Source of the DNA: Tillandsia leiboldiana
Lineage: Eukaryota > Streptophyta > Magnoliopsida > Poales > Bromeliaceae
DNA length: 64,000 nt
Reading direction: 5' to 3'
Assembly (NCBI GenBank): GCA_029204045.2
Contig: CM055067.1
Span: 30,640,838 to 30,704,837, forward strand
The notes below the pieces were generated by a model. That model had not been told where the DNA came from. It worked only from the letters and a program-made list of their open reading frames with translations, and made no database searches. How positions within the stretch are numbered: the stretch's first letter is position 1; every line of letters begins with the position of its first letter. A program made the position numbers and the translations under genes. Below, in pieces: positions 34,234-45,199 of the stretch.

Positions 34234-35158
34234 CTCTCCCCCCCTTAAAAAGGGTTTCGTCCTCAAAACCCAACTAAATCCATACTTAGGAGGGCATTTC
34301 AAAAACGAAAGGGATAGGAGATCCTCAACTCATCCTCAGGCTATTAGGTGGTCACTCTCACTCCTCATGCTGACTACACTGAACCTTCTCCAAAGGTATG
34401 ATTCGACTGCAAAAATTCTTCGGTTTCACCAGCAAGAATTGCATCGGTCGAACCCGAAAACTCCATCCTCGTCTAACTCCAAGGGAAAGCAATACAAAAC
34501 TTGCGGGGGTTCAAATAGCTTCTTTCCAGCCTGATCATTCCCGCGAACCAACACCTCGCATAACTCAAATCTATAATTAGCCTTGCGGCTGGTGGTTTTC
34601 ACAAATCAAGATTTCTTAAAACAAAAGTCTAAGCCTCCAAATGGCATAACCCCCCTGTTGCTCCTTAGCAACTGAAACTCCAGTTCCACCCTACAACTAT
34701 CCCATCACTCGACAGAGGATGAGTTTCAACCTCCAAGGTTACACCGCTCGCCTAACCAAGACGTAATTGAACTTAAAGTCTTTGCCGGGATAAAGCAATC
34801 ATACCTCCTTGAAAATTCTATCCACCGGCGTTACCTCAACCCAAACTCCCTGAGTATCCAAGTACCTTAAGTTCGAGGAACCATAAATAACTCAATCTCT
34901 CTCTATGGCTGGCATCCTCCGCATCAAAGCTATTATCTTCCTCAGCTTTATCTCCGTCGCTAATAGGCCATGAACAAGACCTTCCGGCATTAAGAAGCAA
35001 CTCTCTCTCACTTGGCAAACAACTTCTTCCCTCTTAGAAGTTGTAGCACTATCCTCAAGTGCCCCTCATGCTCCAAGTCGCTTCGGAGGTAAAGCAAATA
35101 CCCACGACGGGTTATACCACCAACCCGTCCAAGAACTCTCATCGTTGCGTACCTATAA
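34234..35158 (-). pseudogene. Element E pol 3' end, decayed
   Basis: It starts with a polypurine tract on the minus strand (CTCTCCCCCCCTTA on plus, 34234-34247) and GTTTCGTCCTC, the 3' box shared with D. The next 250 bases align loosely with the chromodomain end of D (GGTATGATTCG, GCAAGAATTGCATCGG). Near 35040 there is a scrap of the D RT region (GTTGTAGCACTATCC). Everything between RT and chromodomain is deleted or unrecognisable. No open frame longer than a few dozen codons is meaningful. Confidence 0.6.
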
Positions 35159-35173
35159 CGTGGCATCACCACC

Positions 35174-35497
35174 GTGTATCAACGGTGTGGCATCACTACC
35201 GTGTATCAACGGCGTGGCATCACCACCGTGTATCAACGGTGTGGCATCACCTCCGTGTATCAATGGTGTGGCATCGCCACCGTGTATCAACGGTGTGGCA
35301 TCGCCACCGTGTATCAACGGTGTGGCATCGCCACCGTGTATCAACGGTGTGGCATCGCCACCGTGTATCAACGGTGTGGCATCGCCGCCGTGTATCAACG
35401 ATGTGGCATCGCCACCGTGTATCAATGGTGTGGCATCGCCACCGTGTATCAACGGTGTGGCATCACTACCGTGTATCAACCGTGTGGCAACAAACTC
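35174..35497. repeat. 27-bp minisatellite in E interior, 12 units
   Basis: Twelve head-to-tail copies of GTGTATCAACGGTGTGGCAT plus CGCCACC, 27 bp each, the last one degenerate, with a partial unit before (35160-35173). Since 27 is divisible by three, both strands stay open (NGVASPPCI on plus, LIHGGDATP on minus). It sits between RT and protease remnants and is absent from D. Confidence 0.92.
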
Positions 35498-35760
35498 AAG
35501 CATCAGGGTATCAAATCCTCACAGTCCTATACCCAACACTATATCGAAAACCCGGAGCTGACAAAGGGCCAAAAGATCAGCAGACAAGAACCCAGGGCCC
35601 TAACTGCACTGGGCAGGACCAACGACACTCATCTACGTGCAACACGTGATCAGGTAACTGAACCCCACGAGTACCAGCTACGGTCCTATCTCTAGCCCGT
35701 GCAACAATACAAATGCCCAACTGAAGAAATGCATGTGATGCGTCGGTAGCAAAAAAAAAC
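35498..35760 (-). pseudogene. Element E protease remnant
   Basis: Aligns with D at 42230-42430 and 43803-43880 (CCCAACACTATATCGAAAACC, GGGCAGGACCAACGACACTC, ATGCATGTGATGC). It shows the state without the Copia LTR that interrupts D, so it supports that insertion. The DTGA-type motif is lost. Confidence 0.75.
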
Positions 35761-36353
35761 TCAAGTGCAAGTAGGGGAGATAAGATTAACACCTGCCACC
35801 ACATGGCTAGCTGCCCCCGAAGAAGTGGCCCTATCCACCTGGCCATAACCTGTCGAAGCTCCGCCTGCCGGGAAGGGCGGAGGGGGAGCCAAAGCTGTCG
35901 ATGCCACTGCTGACCTCACTCCCGGACAAGACCATGATCTGTTCCCTGCCTGCCCACATCGGCAGCACCGGCCCTGCCGCTGATCACACTGTGGAGGTGC
36001 GTGGGGTCCACCGCAAATCACACAACTATCAGCGCGCCTCCACTGCTGCTGCTGCTGCTGTCTAGGGGGTCGAGGGCCCCCCGATCTCTGCCTCCTCCGC
36101 ATCCCGCGGCCTCGAGGCTGGGATCGTGGTGGTCTCGGCCTGCTCGACTGGCCCAACTCAGATGGCGCCGGGCGTTTCTCCCCTGAACTTGACCCAGGCG
36201 CCCCCTGCTCAAGTAACCTCAACATACGCCCCAAGGTCTCCTCCTGGCGCCGCAAAGCCTCCGCCATCTGGGCTACCTGGGCCCGTAACTCCGGAATCTC
36301 GCCCCGCTCTGCCTCCTGGTTCTCGGGCTCCACATCTGACACGGAGTGCGCCC
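35761..36353 (-). pseudogene. Element E gag, central and C-terminal part, capsid deleted
   Basis: The minus-strand frame matches D gag at both ends: HSVSDVEPENQEAERGEIPE and AQMAEALRRQEE near the N-terminus, then directly GAPGSSSGEKRPAPSELGQS and the zinc knuckles CVICGGPHAPPQC and CRCGQAGNRSWSC (the second has Asn for the usual His). The whole capsid domain between them, about 200 codons in D, is deleted in frame. Its first codons lie beyond element D, at 54331-54363. The frame visible at 36354-36447 belongs to D's LTR. Confidence 0.85.
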
Positions 36354-39071
36354 TGTCACGTCCCGGGGTCGAACTATGACCCGGGCTCGCCAACAGATCC
36401 GCCGTCTGTACGGAAACTGCCGTACAGAAGAAGCGTCCAACCTGCAAAGAGATCTATCGCTACACAAGTATCAGAGCGGAAAAGGAGCTATGCAGAAGGA
36501 AGAAAACAGAATAACTGAAATCACTAAGTAAAAGAGTCCAAATACATGAGTCCACTATCTCTCAAAACATAAGTACAGTATCACTGTCTAGTACAAAAGA
36601 GGAAACCAAAAAGTACAGGTCACTCTATCTCTGACTCGACCGACTCGGGTAGGAACTAGTCGGCGACGCCCTTACCACGGTCAGAGGACTCCGCACGAGC
36701 CGAGCCTGGAAAAGACGCCTCAGGAACACCTGCCACACGCAGCGGGTGTGAGATCAACTACAAAAGCAGATCTCAGTGGGTACCGCTGCCAGAACTCACG
36801 GTGTGCCCACCAAGTCCGCTGGAGGCAAAAACAGATAGATAGATAGATAGATAGATATGCAAGCTGGAAATGAATCTACCACTATATGCCTCAGTACAAT
36901 GCTCGAAGGAAAATCATCTAAGAACATATGCCACAACCACCCGCTCATGTCACCAAATCTCTACGACTGCCACATAGGGTCCAGTCGAGCCTGCGCCTGT
37001 CGACTAGGAGCGCACCTGCCCACCACCACACATCCACTTGAGGACGGGATTTACGTGGGGCGTCCTGTCCGACTGTCTCAATCTCTCTCAAGTAGCCGCC
37101 TGGTAGCTCGGCCAGGGGCGAGTACCCACCTGGTAGCTCGGCCAGGGGCGAGTACCCACCTGGTAGCACGGCCAGGGGTATCAACATCTCAACGCGTCCG
37201 GAGCGTGACCCGAGGGGAGCGACCCCACCGGGTAAGGATCATGTCACATCTATCTCAGCAAGCGGCATATGCAGGCTATAATCCACGATCAAGTAGATTG
37301 GAAAAACTCGAATGACACTACTCACAATCAAGTCGGAAAGCCAACCCTCGACTAAATCTGATAACGCTACTAACATCCTGAGACTCTGGAGTATAACTAG
37401 AAAATCCAAGAATCCCCTTCTCTCGGCCCCCGGCACGAGATTAATTCTCACAAGGGGTTTCCAAGGAATTAAGACAATACCCTAGCGGTTACAAGATAAG
37501 AGTAATAATGAAAAGGGACACGATACCTTTGCATTTCGAAGCAATGTAGAGCAATCCATGATTTTTAAATAAAACAACCCACCTGTGCTCAACCCGCAAA
37601 ATCGCGCGCCAAACGGAGGTCCCGACGCGATCCTGCAGCTCCTCGCAGCAAAACGTGCACCACCGGTCACGTAGAAAGCTAGCACTGAGTCACAACTGCG
37701 AGAACGGTGAAAAACAGGGATCAGAAGAGCCTACGGCCAAGAACCGCGCTCAAAACGGCGAAACAAACCCAACCAGCGACGTAGAACGCCGGGCGTTGCG
37801 CGGAAAGCCCTTCGCGCACGCGCCGCGGCGCACCGTCGAGCCGAAGACAACGACACAGAGCGGCTCACGGCCGAACAGCCCAAAGAACTCGGCCCCACGC
37901 GGCGGCGGCCAGCCGCGCGGCCGGCAGCGCCGCGCGGCCCAAGGGTTACCCGCGCGGCGCCCTGCAGTGCCGCGCGCCCAGCGCGCGGCCTGCAGTGCCG
38001 CGCGGCACAGGGGCCGCACAAGCGGCACCCTAGCAGTGCCGCGCGACACCCCTGCAGTGCCGGGCGCCAAGCGCGCGGCCTGCAGTGCCGGGCGCCAAGC
38101 GCGCGGCCTGCAGTGCCGCGCGGCACTGGGGCCGCCCGCGCGGCACCCCAGCAGTGCCGCGCGCAACCCTGCAGTGCCGCGCCCCAAGCGCGCGGCCTGT
38201 AGTGCTGCGCGGCACAGGGGCCCCCCTGCAGTGCCGCGCGCCAAGCGCGCGGCCTGCAGGGCCGCGCGTCCCCATGCCGCAGCTCCCGAGCAGTCCGGCG
38301 CCCTGTTGCACAAACATGGCAGCAGGGCGCATGCTGCGCGCGGCGCTCATGCGCGCCCGCGCAGCGGCATGCCCTCACAGCCACGCGCTGCCAAAAATCG
38401 CGCGCGCGCGGCTCGTGCAGCATCTGCAACCCCGGACAACAAGTCCGTACTGCCGCAACAACGGGGAAAGAAAAGAAAGAAGAAGTAGAGAACTAAAAAA
38501 AACCCGAGAAAATAAATAAAGCGAAAATGAACCCCAACCTCGTCGTTGCCGTCGCGCGCACCTCGCTCGGCGCTCCCCGGCAACCCACAGGCGGTTCACT
38601 CTAAGAGGCCTCCTTTAAAGCCTCAGCTTTTTTTTTCCCCTCTTCTTCCCTTCTTCTCTGCTTCTCACCAAGCCAAAGAGGAGGCTGCCAGCTTGCTTCT
38701 TGGAGAAGAGAAAGGTGATGAGGCAGTGAGGGTGAGGAGCAACTTAAATAAGAAAAAGAAGTTAAGGGATTTTAATTAAGTCACCTACCCACCATCCACT
38801 AAATAAAACCCCCTCCAACCTTCAGCCAAGGCTCCCTCACAGCTACACACAAAAGAACCAAGTCTCAAAAAAAAACCCCTTTCATAAAAAAAAATAATAA
38901 AATAATCCAAAAGTGCCCCGCTAACTCACTTTTTGCCTTCGGCCCATCCGCCGCAGCCCGGAACCTCCCGAGCTCCGCTGTAAACTGAAAATACACATGC
39001 TCACAGCTTTCCTCACCCAAAAAGCCCAGCAGTAGAGTCGGTAGGCTCAAAATAAAAACCGGCATACTACA
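36354..39071 (-). repeat. Element D, left LTR (3' LTR in element sense)
   Basis: 2718 bp. In order: U5-end hairpin 36403-36430, GATA tract, three 30-bp units at 37099-37180, GC-rich island 37900-38400, A-rich and T-rich stretch 38500-38900, terminal block ending ACTACA. It follows the E LTR block by block, without the large minisatellite. Confidence 0.93.
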
Positions 39072-39084
39072 CTCTCCCCCCTTC
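39072..39084 (-). other. Element D polypurine tract
   Basis: The minus strand reads GAAGGGGGGAGAG, directly before the 3' LTR. Confidence 0.88.
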
Positions 39085-39121
39085 AAACGGTTTCGTCCTC
39101 GAAACCCAAAAAGCTCCAAAC

Positions 39122-42103
39122 TCACGAAGGGGCCTCAAAAAGATCAGGGTAGGTAGTCCTCAGCCCGTCCTCGGGCTCCCAAGTGGCCTCCCTCTCGGCA
39201 TGGTGGCTCCAAAGTACCTTCACATAAGGTATAACCCGATTGCGCAATTCCCTCGTCTCACGAGCAAGAATTCGCATCGGGCGCTCCTGAAAGTGCAGCT
39301 CCTTATCCATCTCTAGGGAAGTGAAATCCAGTATGTGCGAGGGATCATACACATACTTCCTCAAAACGGATACGTGGAATACATCGTGAGTACCCGATAA
39401 CCGCGGCGGTAGAGCAACCCGATAGGCGACCGGTCCGATGCGCTCTAAAATCTCGAATGGTCCAATAAAACGCGGGCTCAGCTTCCCGCGCACTCCAAAG
39501 CGTCGTATCCCTCGAGCGGGCGAGACTTTCAGAAACACATGATCTCCCACCTGAAACTCCAAGTCTCGCCGCCTCCTATCGGCGTAGCTCCTCTGTCGGC
39601 TCTGCGCAGTCACTAGATGACGCCGAATGACCTTTACTTTATCCTCGGCTTCCAAAAGTAATTCTGGCCCCAAAGTTTTCCTTTCACCCACGTCACTCCA
39701 ACAAAGAGGCGATCGACATCTCCTACCATACAATGCTTCATAGGGCGCCATCTGGATACTCGCCTGGAAGCTATTATTGTAGGCAAACTCTGCTAACCTC
39801 AGATGTCGATCCCAACTGCCGCTAAAGCTCAAGACACAAGCTCTCAACATGTCCTCCAGAGTCTGAATAGTCCGCTCGGACTGTCCGTCGGTCTGTGGGT
39901 GAAAGGCGGTGCTAAACTGAAGCTGGGTCCCCAAGGCCCCCTGTAAGCTCCTCCAGAACTGCGAAGTGAACCTCGGGTCCCTATCTGATACAATAGAAGC
40001 TGGCACCCCATGAAGCCTCACAATCTCGTCAAGGTACAACTGCGCTAACCTCTCCAAAGTCCAACCTGACTGAATCGGCAGAAAGTGGGCTGATTTGGTC
40101 AAACGATCTACAATCACCCAAATGGCGTCAGCCCCACTCTGAGTCCTCGGTAGACCAACAATAAAATCCATAGTAATGCAATCCCACTTCCACTCAGGGA
40201 TCGGTAGGCTTTGTAACTTGCCCGCTGGAACCTGATGCTCTGCTTTAACTTGCTGGCAAGTTAGACAATGAGCTACAAACCTACCAACGTCCCTCTTCAT
40301 GTCAGGCCACCAGAACTGAGCCCTCAAATCTCTATACATCTTTGTCCCCCCTGGGTGGAGGGTGTAAGGTGTATAGTGAGCCTCCCTAAGGATCAGCTCT
40401 CTAGTCTCCAAGTCCACGGGCACACAGTAGCGGTCCCTGTACCTAAGTACTCCCGCTGCATCCATAGAAAAGTCCTCGCCCTGACCCCGCTGCACCTGAT
40501 CTCTGATCCTCTCCAGATAGGGGTCTCCACTCTGCTTTTCTCTAATCCTATCCAGCAGAGTGGGCCGCAAGACCATAGACATTAGTCTTGCAGAAACCCC
40601 AGAGGACACAACCTCCAAATCCAATCTCCTCAACTGCTCTCTCAGTGGCCCCTGCTGGGTGATAAGCATGCTCAAGGTCTGCCCTGCTCGCCGGCTCAAA
40701 GCATCCGCGACTACGTTGGCCTTGCCGGGATGATACAGAATACTCAAGTCATAATCCTTCAGCAGCTCAAGCCACCGGCGCTGCCTTAAGTTGAGTTCTC
40801 TTTGAGTGAACAGGTATTTCAAACTCTGATGATTGGTGAAGATCTCACAGTGCTCGCCGTACAAATAATGTCGCCAGAGCTTCAAAGCATAAACAACGGC
40901 AGCTAGCTCAAGGTCATGCGTAGGGTAATTTCTCTCATAATCCTTTAACTGGCGCGAAGCAAAGGCAATTACCCTACCATGCTGCATCAACACGCATCCA
41001 AGGCCGCTGTGGGAGGCGTCACTGTAAATCACGTACCCCTCTCCCATGACTAGTACTGCAAGGACTGGCGCTGTAGTCAACCTCTGCTTCAACTCCTCGA
41101 AGCTCTGTTGGCATTGCTCTGACCAAACAAACCTTACCCCTTTCCTGGTCAATCTGGTGAGGGGAGTAGAGAGCTTCGCAAAGCCCTCTACAAACCGACG
41201 GTAGTAGCCTGCAAGGCCCAAGAAACTCCGTATCTCAGTCACCGTCGTCGGTCTAGGCCAATCCCGAACTGCGTCTATCTTCGTCGGGTCCACTGCCACT
41301 CCTGCGGCTGATACTACATGGCCTAGAAAAGAAACCTCCCGAAGCCAGAAGGCATACTTTTTCAACTTTGCATACAACTCCTTCTCTCTCAGAAGCTGTA
41401 GCACTATCCGCAAGTGCTCCTCGTGCTCAAAATCGCTACGGGAATAAACCAAAATGTCATCTATGAAAACCACCACGAAACGGTCCAAGTACGGCTGGAA
41501 CACTCGGTTCATCAGATCCATAAACGCAGCCGGGGCATTCGTCAAACCAAAAGGTAACACTGTGAACTCATAATGCCCATACCGAGTCCTAAACGCCGTC
41601 TTGGATACATCCTCGGCCCTCACCCTCAGCTGGTGGTAACCGGATTGAAGATCTATATTCGAGAAGACCGTAGCTCCCTGAAGCTGATCAAATAAATCAT
41701 CAATCCGAGGGAGTGGATACTTGTTCTTGATGGTCACTTTATTTAACTCTCGGTAGTCCACACAAAGCCTAAGTGACCCGTCCTTCTTCTTTACAAATAG
41801 AATCGGGGCTCCCCAAGGAGAAACACTAGGTCGCACAAACCCGCGATGCAAGAGATCCTGTAGCTGAGCCTTTAACTCCCTCAATTCCGCAGGGGCCATC
41901 CTGTAGGGTGCCTTAGAGATTGGTGCAGTTCCGGGAACTACATCAATCACGAACTCAATCTCTCGATCCGGCGGCATGGACGATAACTCTGGAGGGAACA
42001 CATCTGGATACTCTCGGACGATAGGAATGTCCTCGAGCCCAGGCATCGCCGTAGGCACCTCTACAACAGTAGCTAAGAAAGCGATACATCCACGGCTCAT
42101 CAT
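39122..42103 (-). CDS. Element D pol: RT, RNase H, integrase, chromodomain
   Basis: 993 uninterrupted codons. RT covers about residues 60-260, with SPWGAPILFVKKKDGS, FSNIDLQSGYHQL and the catalytic box FIDDILVYS (residues 213-221). RNase H follows with YSDASHSGLGCVLMQ, ending near HPGKANVVADALSR. Integrase has the zinc region (HYTPYTLH, CLTCQQVKAEHQ), then MDFIVGLPR, SDRDPRFTSQFW and TDGQSERTIQTLED, giving the complete D-D-E set. The C-terminus holds the GPFEILERIGPVAYR module and a chromodomain-like IPYVKVLWSHHAEREATWE. This order and tail are those of chromoviruses of the Tekay/Del clade. The Met at 42103 is not a natural start: the same frame continues upstream through one TAG at 42173-42175 into the protease. 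Confidence 0.93.
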   Translation of the reverse strand: MMSRGCIAFLATVVEVPTAMPGLEDIPIVREYPDVFPPELSSMPPDREIEFVIDVVPGTAPISKAPYRMAPAELRELKAQLQDLLHRGFVRPSVSPWGAPILFVKKKDGSLRLCVDYRELNKVTIKNKYPLPRIDDLFDQLQGATVFSNIDLQSGYHQLRVRAEDVSKTAFRTRYGHYEFTVLPFGLTNAPAAFMDLMNRVFQPYLDRFVVVFIDDILVYSRSDFEHEEHLRIVLQLLREKELYAKLKKYAFWLREVSFLGHVVSAAGVAVDPTKIDAVRDWPRPTTVTEIRSFLGLAGYYRRFVEGFAKLSTPLTRLTRKGVRFVWSEQCQQSFEELKQRLTTAPVLAVLVMGEGYVIYSDASHSGLGCVLMQHGRVIAFASRQLKDYERNYPTHDLELAAVVYALKLWRHYLYGEHCEIFTNHQSLKYLFTQRELNLRQRRWLELLKDYDLSILYHPGKANVVADALSRRAGQTLSMLITQQGPLREQLRRLDLEVVSSGVSARLMSMVLRPTLLDRIREKQSGDPYLERIRDQVQRGQGEDFSMDAAGVLRYRDRYCVPVDLETRELILREAHYTPYTLHPGGTKMYRDLRAQFWWPDMKRDVGRFVAHCLTCQQVKAEHQVPAGKLQSLPIPEWKWDCITMDFIVGLPRTQSGADAIWVIVDRLTKSAHFLPIQSGWTLERLAQLYLDEIVRLHGVPASIVSDRDPRFTSQFWRSLQGALGTQLQFSTAFHPQTDGQSERTIQTLEDMLRACVLSFSGSWDRHLRLAEFAYNNSFQASIQMAPYEALYGRRCRSPLCWSDVGERKTLGPELLLEAEDKVKVIRRHLVTAQSRQRSYADRRRRDLEFQVGDHVFLKVSPARGIRRFGVRGKLSPRFIGPFEILERIGPVAYRVALPPRLSGTHDVFHVSVLRKYVYDPSHILDFTSLEMDKELHFQERPMRILARETRELRNRVIPYVKVLWSHHAEREATWEPEDGLRTTYPDLFEAPS

Positions 42104-42172
42104 CTGTCGAGCTCTAGCAGAAGAGATCGTCGCAGCAAAAAGAGTACTCTGACAACCCCTAAAAACGAACTC

Positions 42173-42430
42173 CTACTGTCCCGGCTCACGAAGGGTCACA
42201 GTCCTCTCTCTACAATCGATGGTGGCATAATACTGAGTCAACCAGTCCATACCCAGCACTACATCAAAATCCCGGAGCTGACGTAGGACCAAAAGGTCGA
42301 CAGGCAAAATCCAGGGCCCCAACTGCACTGGGCAGGACCAACAACACTCATCCACGTGTAACACGTGCTCAGGTATCTGAACCTCACGAGCACACTCTAA
42401 CGGCCCTATCTCTAGCCCATGCATGGATGC
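42173..42430 (-). pseudogene. Element D protease, C-terminal part
   Basis: The minus strand encodes VLRQLRDFDVVLGMDWLTQY and YATIDCRERTVTL, the conserved C-terminal flap/ILG-like part of retropepsins. It is in frame with pol but separated from it by a single TAG (42173-42175). Its N-terminal part, with the active-site motif, lies on the other side of the Copia solo LTR, so the enzyme cannot be made from this copy. Confidence 0.88.
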
Positions 42431-42658
42431 TGTTACGGAATTTGAGTTGGCGTAATTTCGTGAAAGGTTCAAGTCTTGAAGATTGAAGGTGAAGAAGGTT
42501 GGATCATTTAACTCAATCTCAAGAAAGAAGAATTCAAGAGGATCAGGTATGTTTAACTAAAGATTTTTGGTGATCCGAATACTTCTTGTAGTGTAGAAAC
42601 ACCTGGAAGAATTTTTCATTGCATAAAAATCAAAAACTGGACATGGGACATGTTCAGG

Positions 42659-42941
42659 ATCCGGATCAGATATTCCAATCCGGATCCCGAAGGGTGTTCG
42701 TTCATACACTGGTTCAATCCGGATCGCAGCATCCCATGATCCGGATCCCGAACACTAGTTTTACCTTTTTACTTGCACGATCCGGATCAGGATTTGCAAT
42801 CCGGATCCCGAACGTTGATGTTTGGTGAAACTGTATGAACGATCCGGATCAGCCATTTCGATCCGGATCCCGAACCATCGTTTTTCTGGAAACCGTCTTT
42901 CTTGCTACTGCAATCCGGATCGCCCAAATCCGATCCGGATC
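42659..42941. promoter_or_regulatory. Array of ten ATCCGGATC sites in Copia LTR U3
   Basis: The palindrome ATCCGGAT followed by C starts at 42659, 42678, 42717, 42739, 42780, 42799, 42842, 42861, 42913 and 42933. The sites form five pairs with 19-22 bp between starts inside a pair. The second site of four pairs is followed by CCGAA or CGCC. The array lies 70-350 bp upstream of the TATA box. Likely binding sites for a dimeric factor; the factor is unknown. Confidence 0.7.
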
Positions 42942-43007
42942 GCCGTCCGTAAAAATTCCAGAAATGGTAGGTTTTTGATTCTTATCTCCTTCCTAGGGTT
43001 TCTAACC

Positions 43008-43016
43008 TATAAATAG
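43008..43016 (+). promoter_or_regulatory. TATA box of Copia solo LTR
   Basis: TATAAATAG in the context CCTATAAATAGACAC, downstream of the palindrome array. Transcription would be expected to start about 30 bases further. Confidence 0.7.
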
Positions 43017-43802
43017 ACACTATGATTCATTTTTCTAGGGCAATCCAGTTAATCCAAAATGAGGCCGATAAAAGAAAAATAGCCGTCATATTCAAATATC
43101 ATTTTATACGGCCTAAGATCCACATATAGAGAAGAAAGGAAATCATTAGATATCACTCTATGTTTCTTCATCTATATTGATTAGTTTGATTCTAGGTTTT
43201 CATACTCACATCTTGAGTTGAATCAAACTAATGAATACTTAGATGGTATTTCCTATCTATCTTTGATCTAAGTATTCGGCGGATCATCACCACCCAAAAA
43301 CAACGATTTCCCCAAAATCGGCGCGTGGACTCGCGTGTCCTTGTGGATTCAAGGTTCAACCGCTCTCGTGGATTCGGAGCGAGGTACGTTCGTGGATTCG
43401 AAGCGTGCTACTGGGTGAAGACCGTGGATTCGGTCAGACGTCGTGGACTCGACGTTGGACGCCGTGGATTCGGCGTTGGATGCAGATCGTGGATTCGAGA
43501 CGCGTTGCGGAACGAGCGGAGAAGATCAACTAGGAGCGTATGGTAAAAGGTTGAGTCGTCTGTGAGTACGTTAAATCACCTTGTACGTGTGTCAATTCTA
43601 GTGGATTTCACCGTGTTATCGGTCCCCTGGTTTTTTACTCCGGTTTGGAGTTTTTCCACGTAAAAATCTTGCGTGTTCATTTTTATTTCCGCATTGGGTT
43701 TTATTGCGCAATGATTTTTTGAGTGTTTATTGTTTACACCTATTCACCCCCCTCTAGGTATTTTTTTCCCCTATTTAGATCTATATTTCATATAACCCAA
43801 CA

Positions 43803-45199
43803 GATGCAAAAGTCCTACTGATAAATGAATGTGATGCTCCGGTATCAAATAAAGCTCTAGTGCGAGTAGAAGAGATAAGGATAATACCTGCCACCACGTG
43901 GCTAGCCGTCCTCGAGTCCTCGACCTGAGCTGCATAGACTCTCCCGCTCGGGGGTGGTCGCCTGTCTGACTGCCGCGACGAAGTGGCCCTATCCCCCTGG
44001 CCAAAACCTGTCGAAGCCCCGCCCGTCAGAAAGGGCGGTGGAGGAGCCGAAGTCGTCGATGCCGCGACTGATCCCGCTCTAGGACAAGACCATGCTCTGT
44101 GCCCTGCCTGCCCACACTGGAAGCACCGGCCCTGCCGTTGATCACACTGCGAAGGTGCGTGGGGGCCGCCGCAAATCACACATCTGTCAGCGCGCCTCCG
44201 CTGCTGCTGCTGCTGCTGCCTAGGGGGTCGAGGGCCCCCCGATCCCTGCCTCCTCTGCGTCCCGCGGCCCCGAGGCTGGAACGGTGGCGGTCTAGGGGGC
44301 CTCGGTCTGCTAGACTGTCCAAACTCAGATGGCGCCGGGCGCTTCTCCCCCGAACTAGCCCCAGGCGCCAGCCCCTGCTCAGACATAACCACGGATAATC
44401 TGTCAACCCACTGCGCGTGATCAATCGCCGCATCCAAAGTCTGGGCTCTAAATGAGTGAACATGAGGATAAATATCCTTGTGCAGACCTCTCTCAAACAG
44501 TTCAACCCTCTGGGCCTCATCCCGGGCAACGTGAGGCACGCTACCCAAAAGCCGCTGAAACTCAAGAACATACGTCGCGAGGGGCCGGTCCCCCTGCTGC
44601 AGCCGTCGCAAATCCCCCTCTAGCTTCTGCTTTGCACTGTCAGGAAAATAGACCCCGAGCAGCAAAGCACGAAACTCAGCCCAAGTCAGCAAAGGTACAC
44701 CCGGCGGTCCCACAGGCCGAACACGACGCCACCAGGTCTCGGCGTCCTTCTCCAAGAAGTGTGTGGCTAGGTGCACTTGATGCTTCTCCTTGATAAACAC
44801 GTTTTCAAATAACTTCTCCATCGCTGAAATCCAGTTTTTCGCCTCCCAAGGCTCTGAGCTCTGCCCTGCAAATCGCGGAGGGTGAAACTTGGTGATGTAG
44901 GACAGTCGATCTGTGAGCTCCTTTTGCTCTGCCTCAGTCAACGGGGCGATCGGAGACGAGGTCGACGAAGTCGCCATTGGAGGTGCAGCTGGTAATGTCC
45001 TCTGCTCAAGTAACCTCATCATACGCTCCATACTTTCCTCTTGGCGCTTCGCCGCCTCCTCCTGGCGTCGCAACGCCTCAGACATCTGGGCCACTTGGGC
45101 CCGTAGCTCCTGGACCTCGCCCTGTGCGGCCTCCTGTTGCTCGGGCTCGTCATCAGACGCAGAAAGCGCCCTCGTCGTCGCGCGACGTCTCGGAGGCAT
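43803..45199 (-). pseudogene. Element D gag-protease, cut by solo LTR
   Basis: The preferred start is the Met at 45199 (MPPRRRATTRALSASDDEPE), the usual start of gag in this lineage; an upstream Met at 45226 is also in frame. In order: charged coiled-coil-like region (ELRAQVAQMSEALRRQEE), Retrotrans_gag capsid domain (VHLATHFLEKDAETWWRRV, VELFERGLHKDIYPHV), a Pro/Arg/Gln-rich linker, zinc knuckles CVICGGPHAPSQC and CFQCGQAGHRAWSC, then the protease active site FDTGASHSFIS. The frame runs into the Copia LTR at 43802 and stops after six foreign codons, so protease is truncated just after its active site. Confidence 0.92.

Larger units (their letters stand above)
42431..43802 (+). mobile_element. 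Ty1/Copia solo LTR inside D protease
   Basis: 1372 bp, from TGTTACGGAATTTG to ATAACCCAACA, flanked by perfect 5-bp duplications GATGC (42426-42430 and 43803-43807). The empty state is seen in element E near 35700-35720. The first 215 bases match the Copia LTR start at 11396. It contains a palindrome array (42659-42941), a TATA box at 43008 and CTATTCACCCCCCTCTAGG near the 3' end, typical of plant Copia LTRs. No PBS, PPT or internal region: it was left by recombination between two LTRs. Confidence 0.95.

Noticed and set aside
36001..36186. Host zinc-finger (CCHC) protein near 36000
   Set aside because: The knuckles are the nucleocapsid part of element E gag, in frame with a gag N-terminus.
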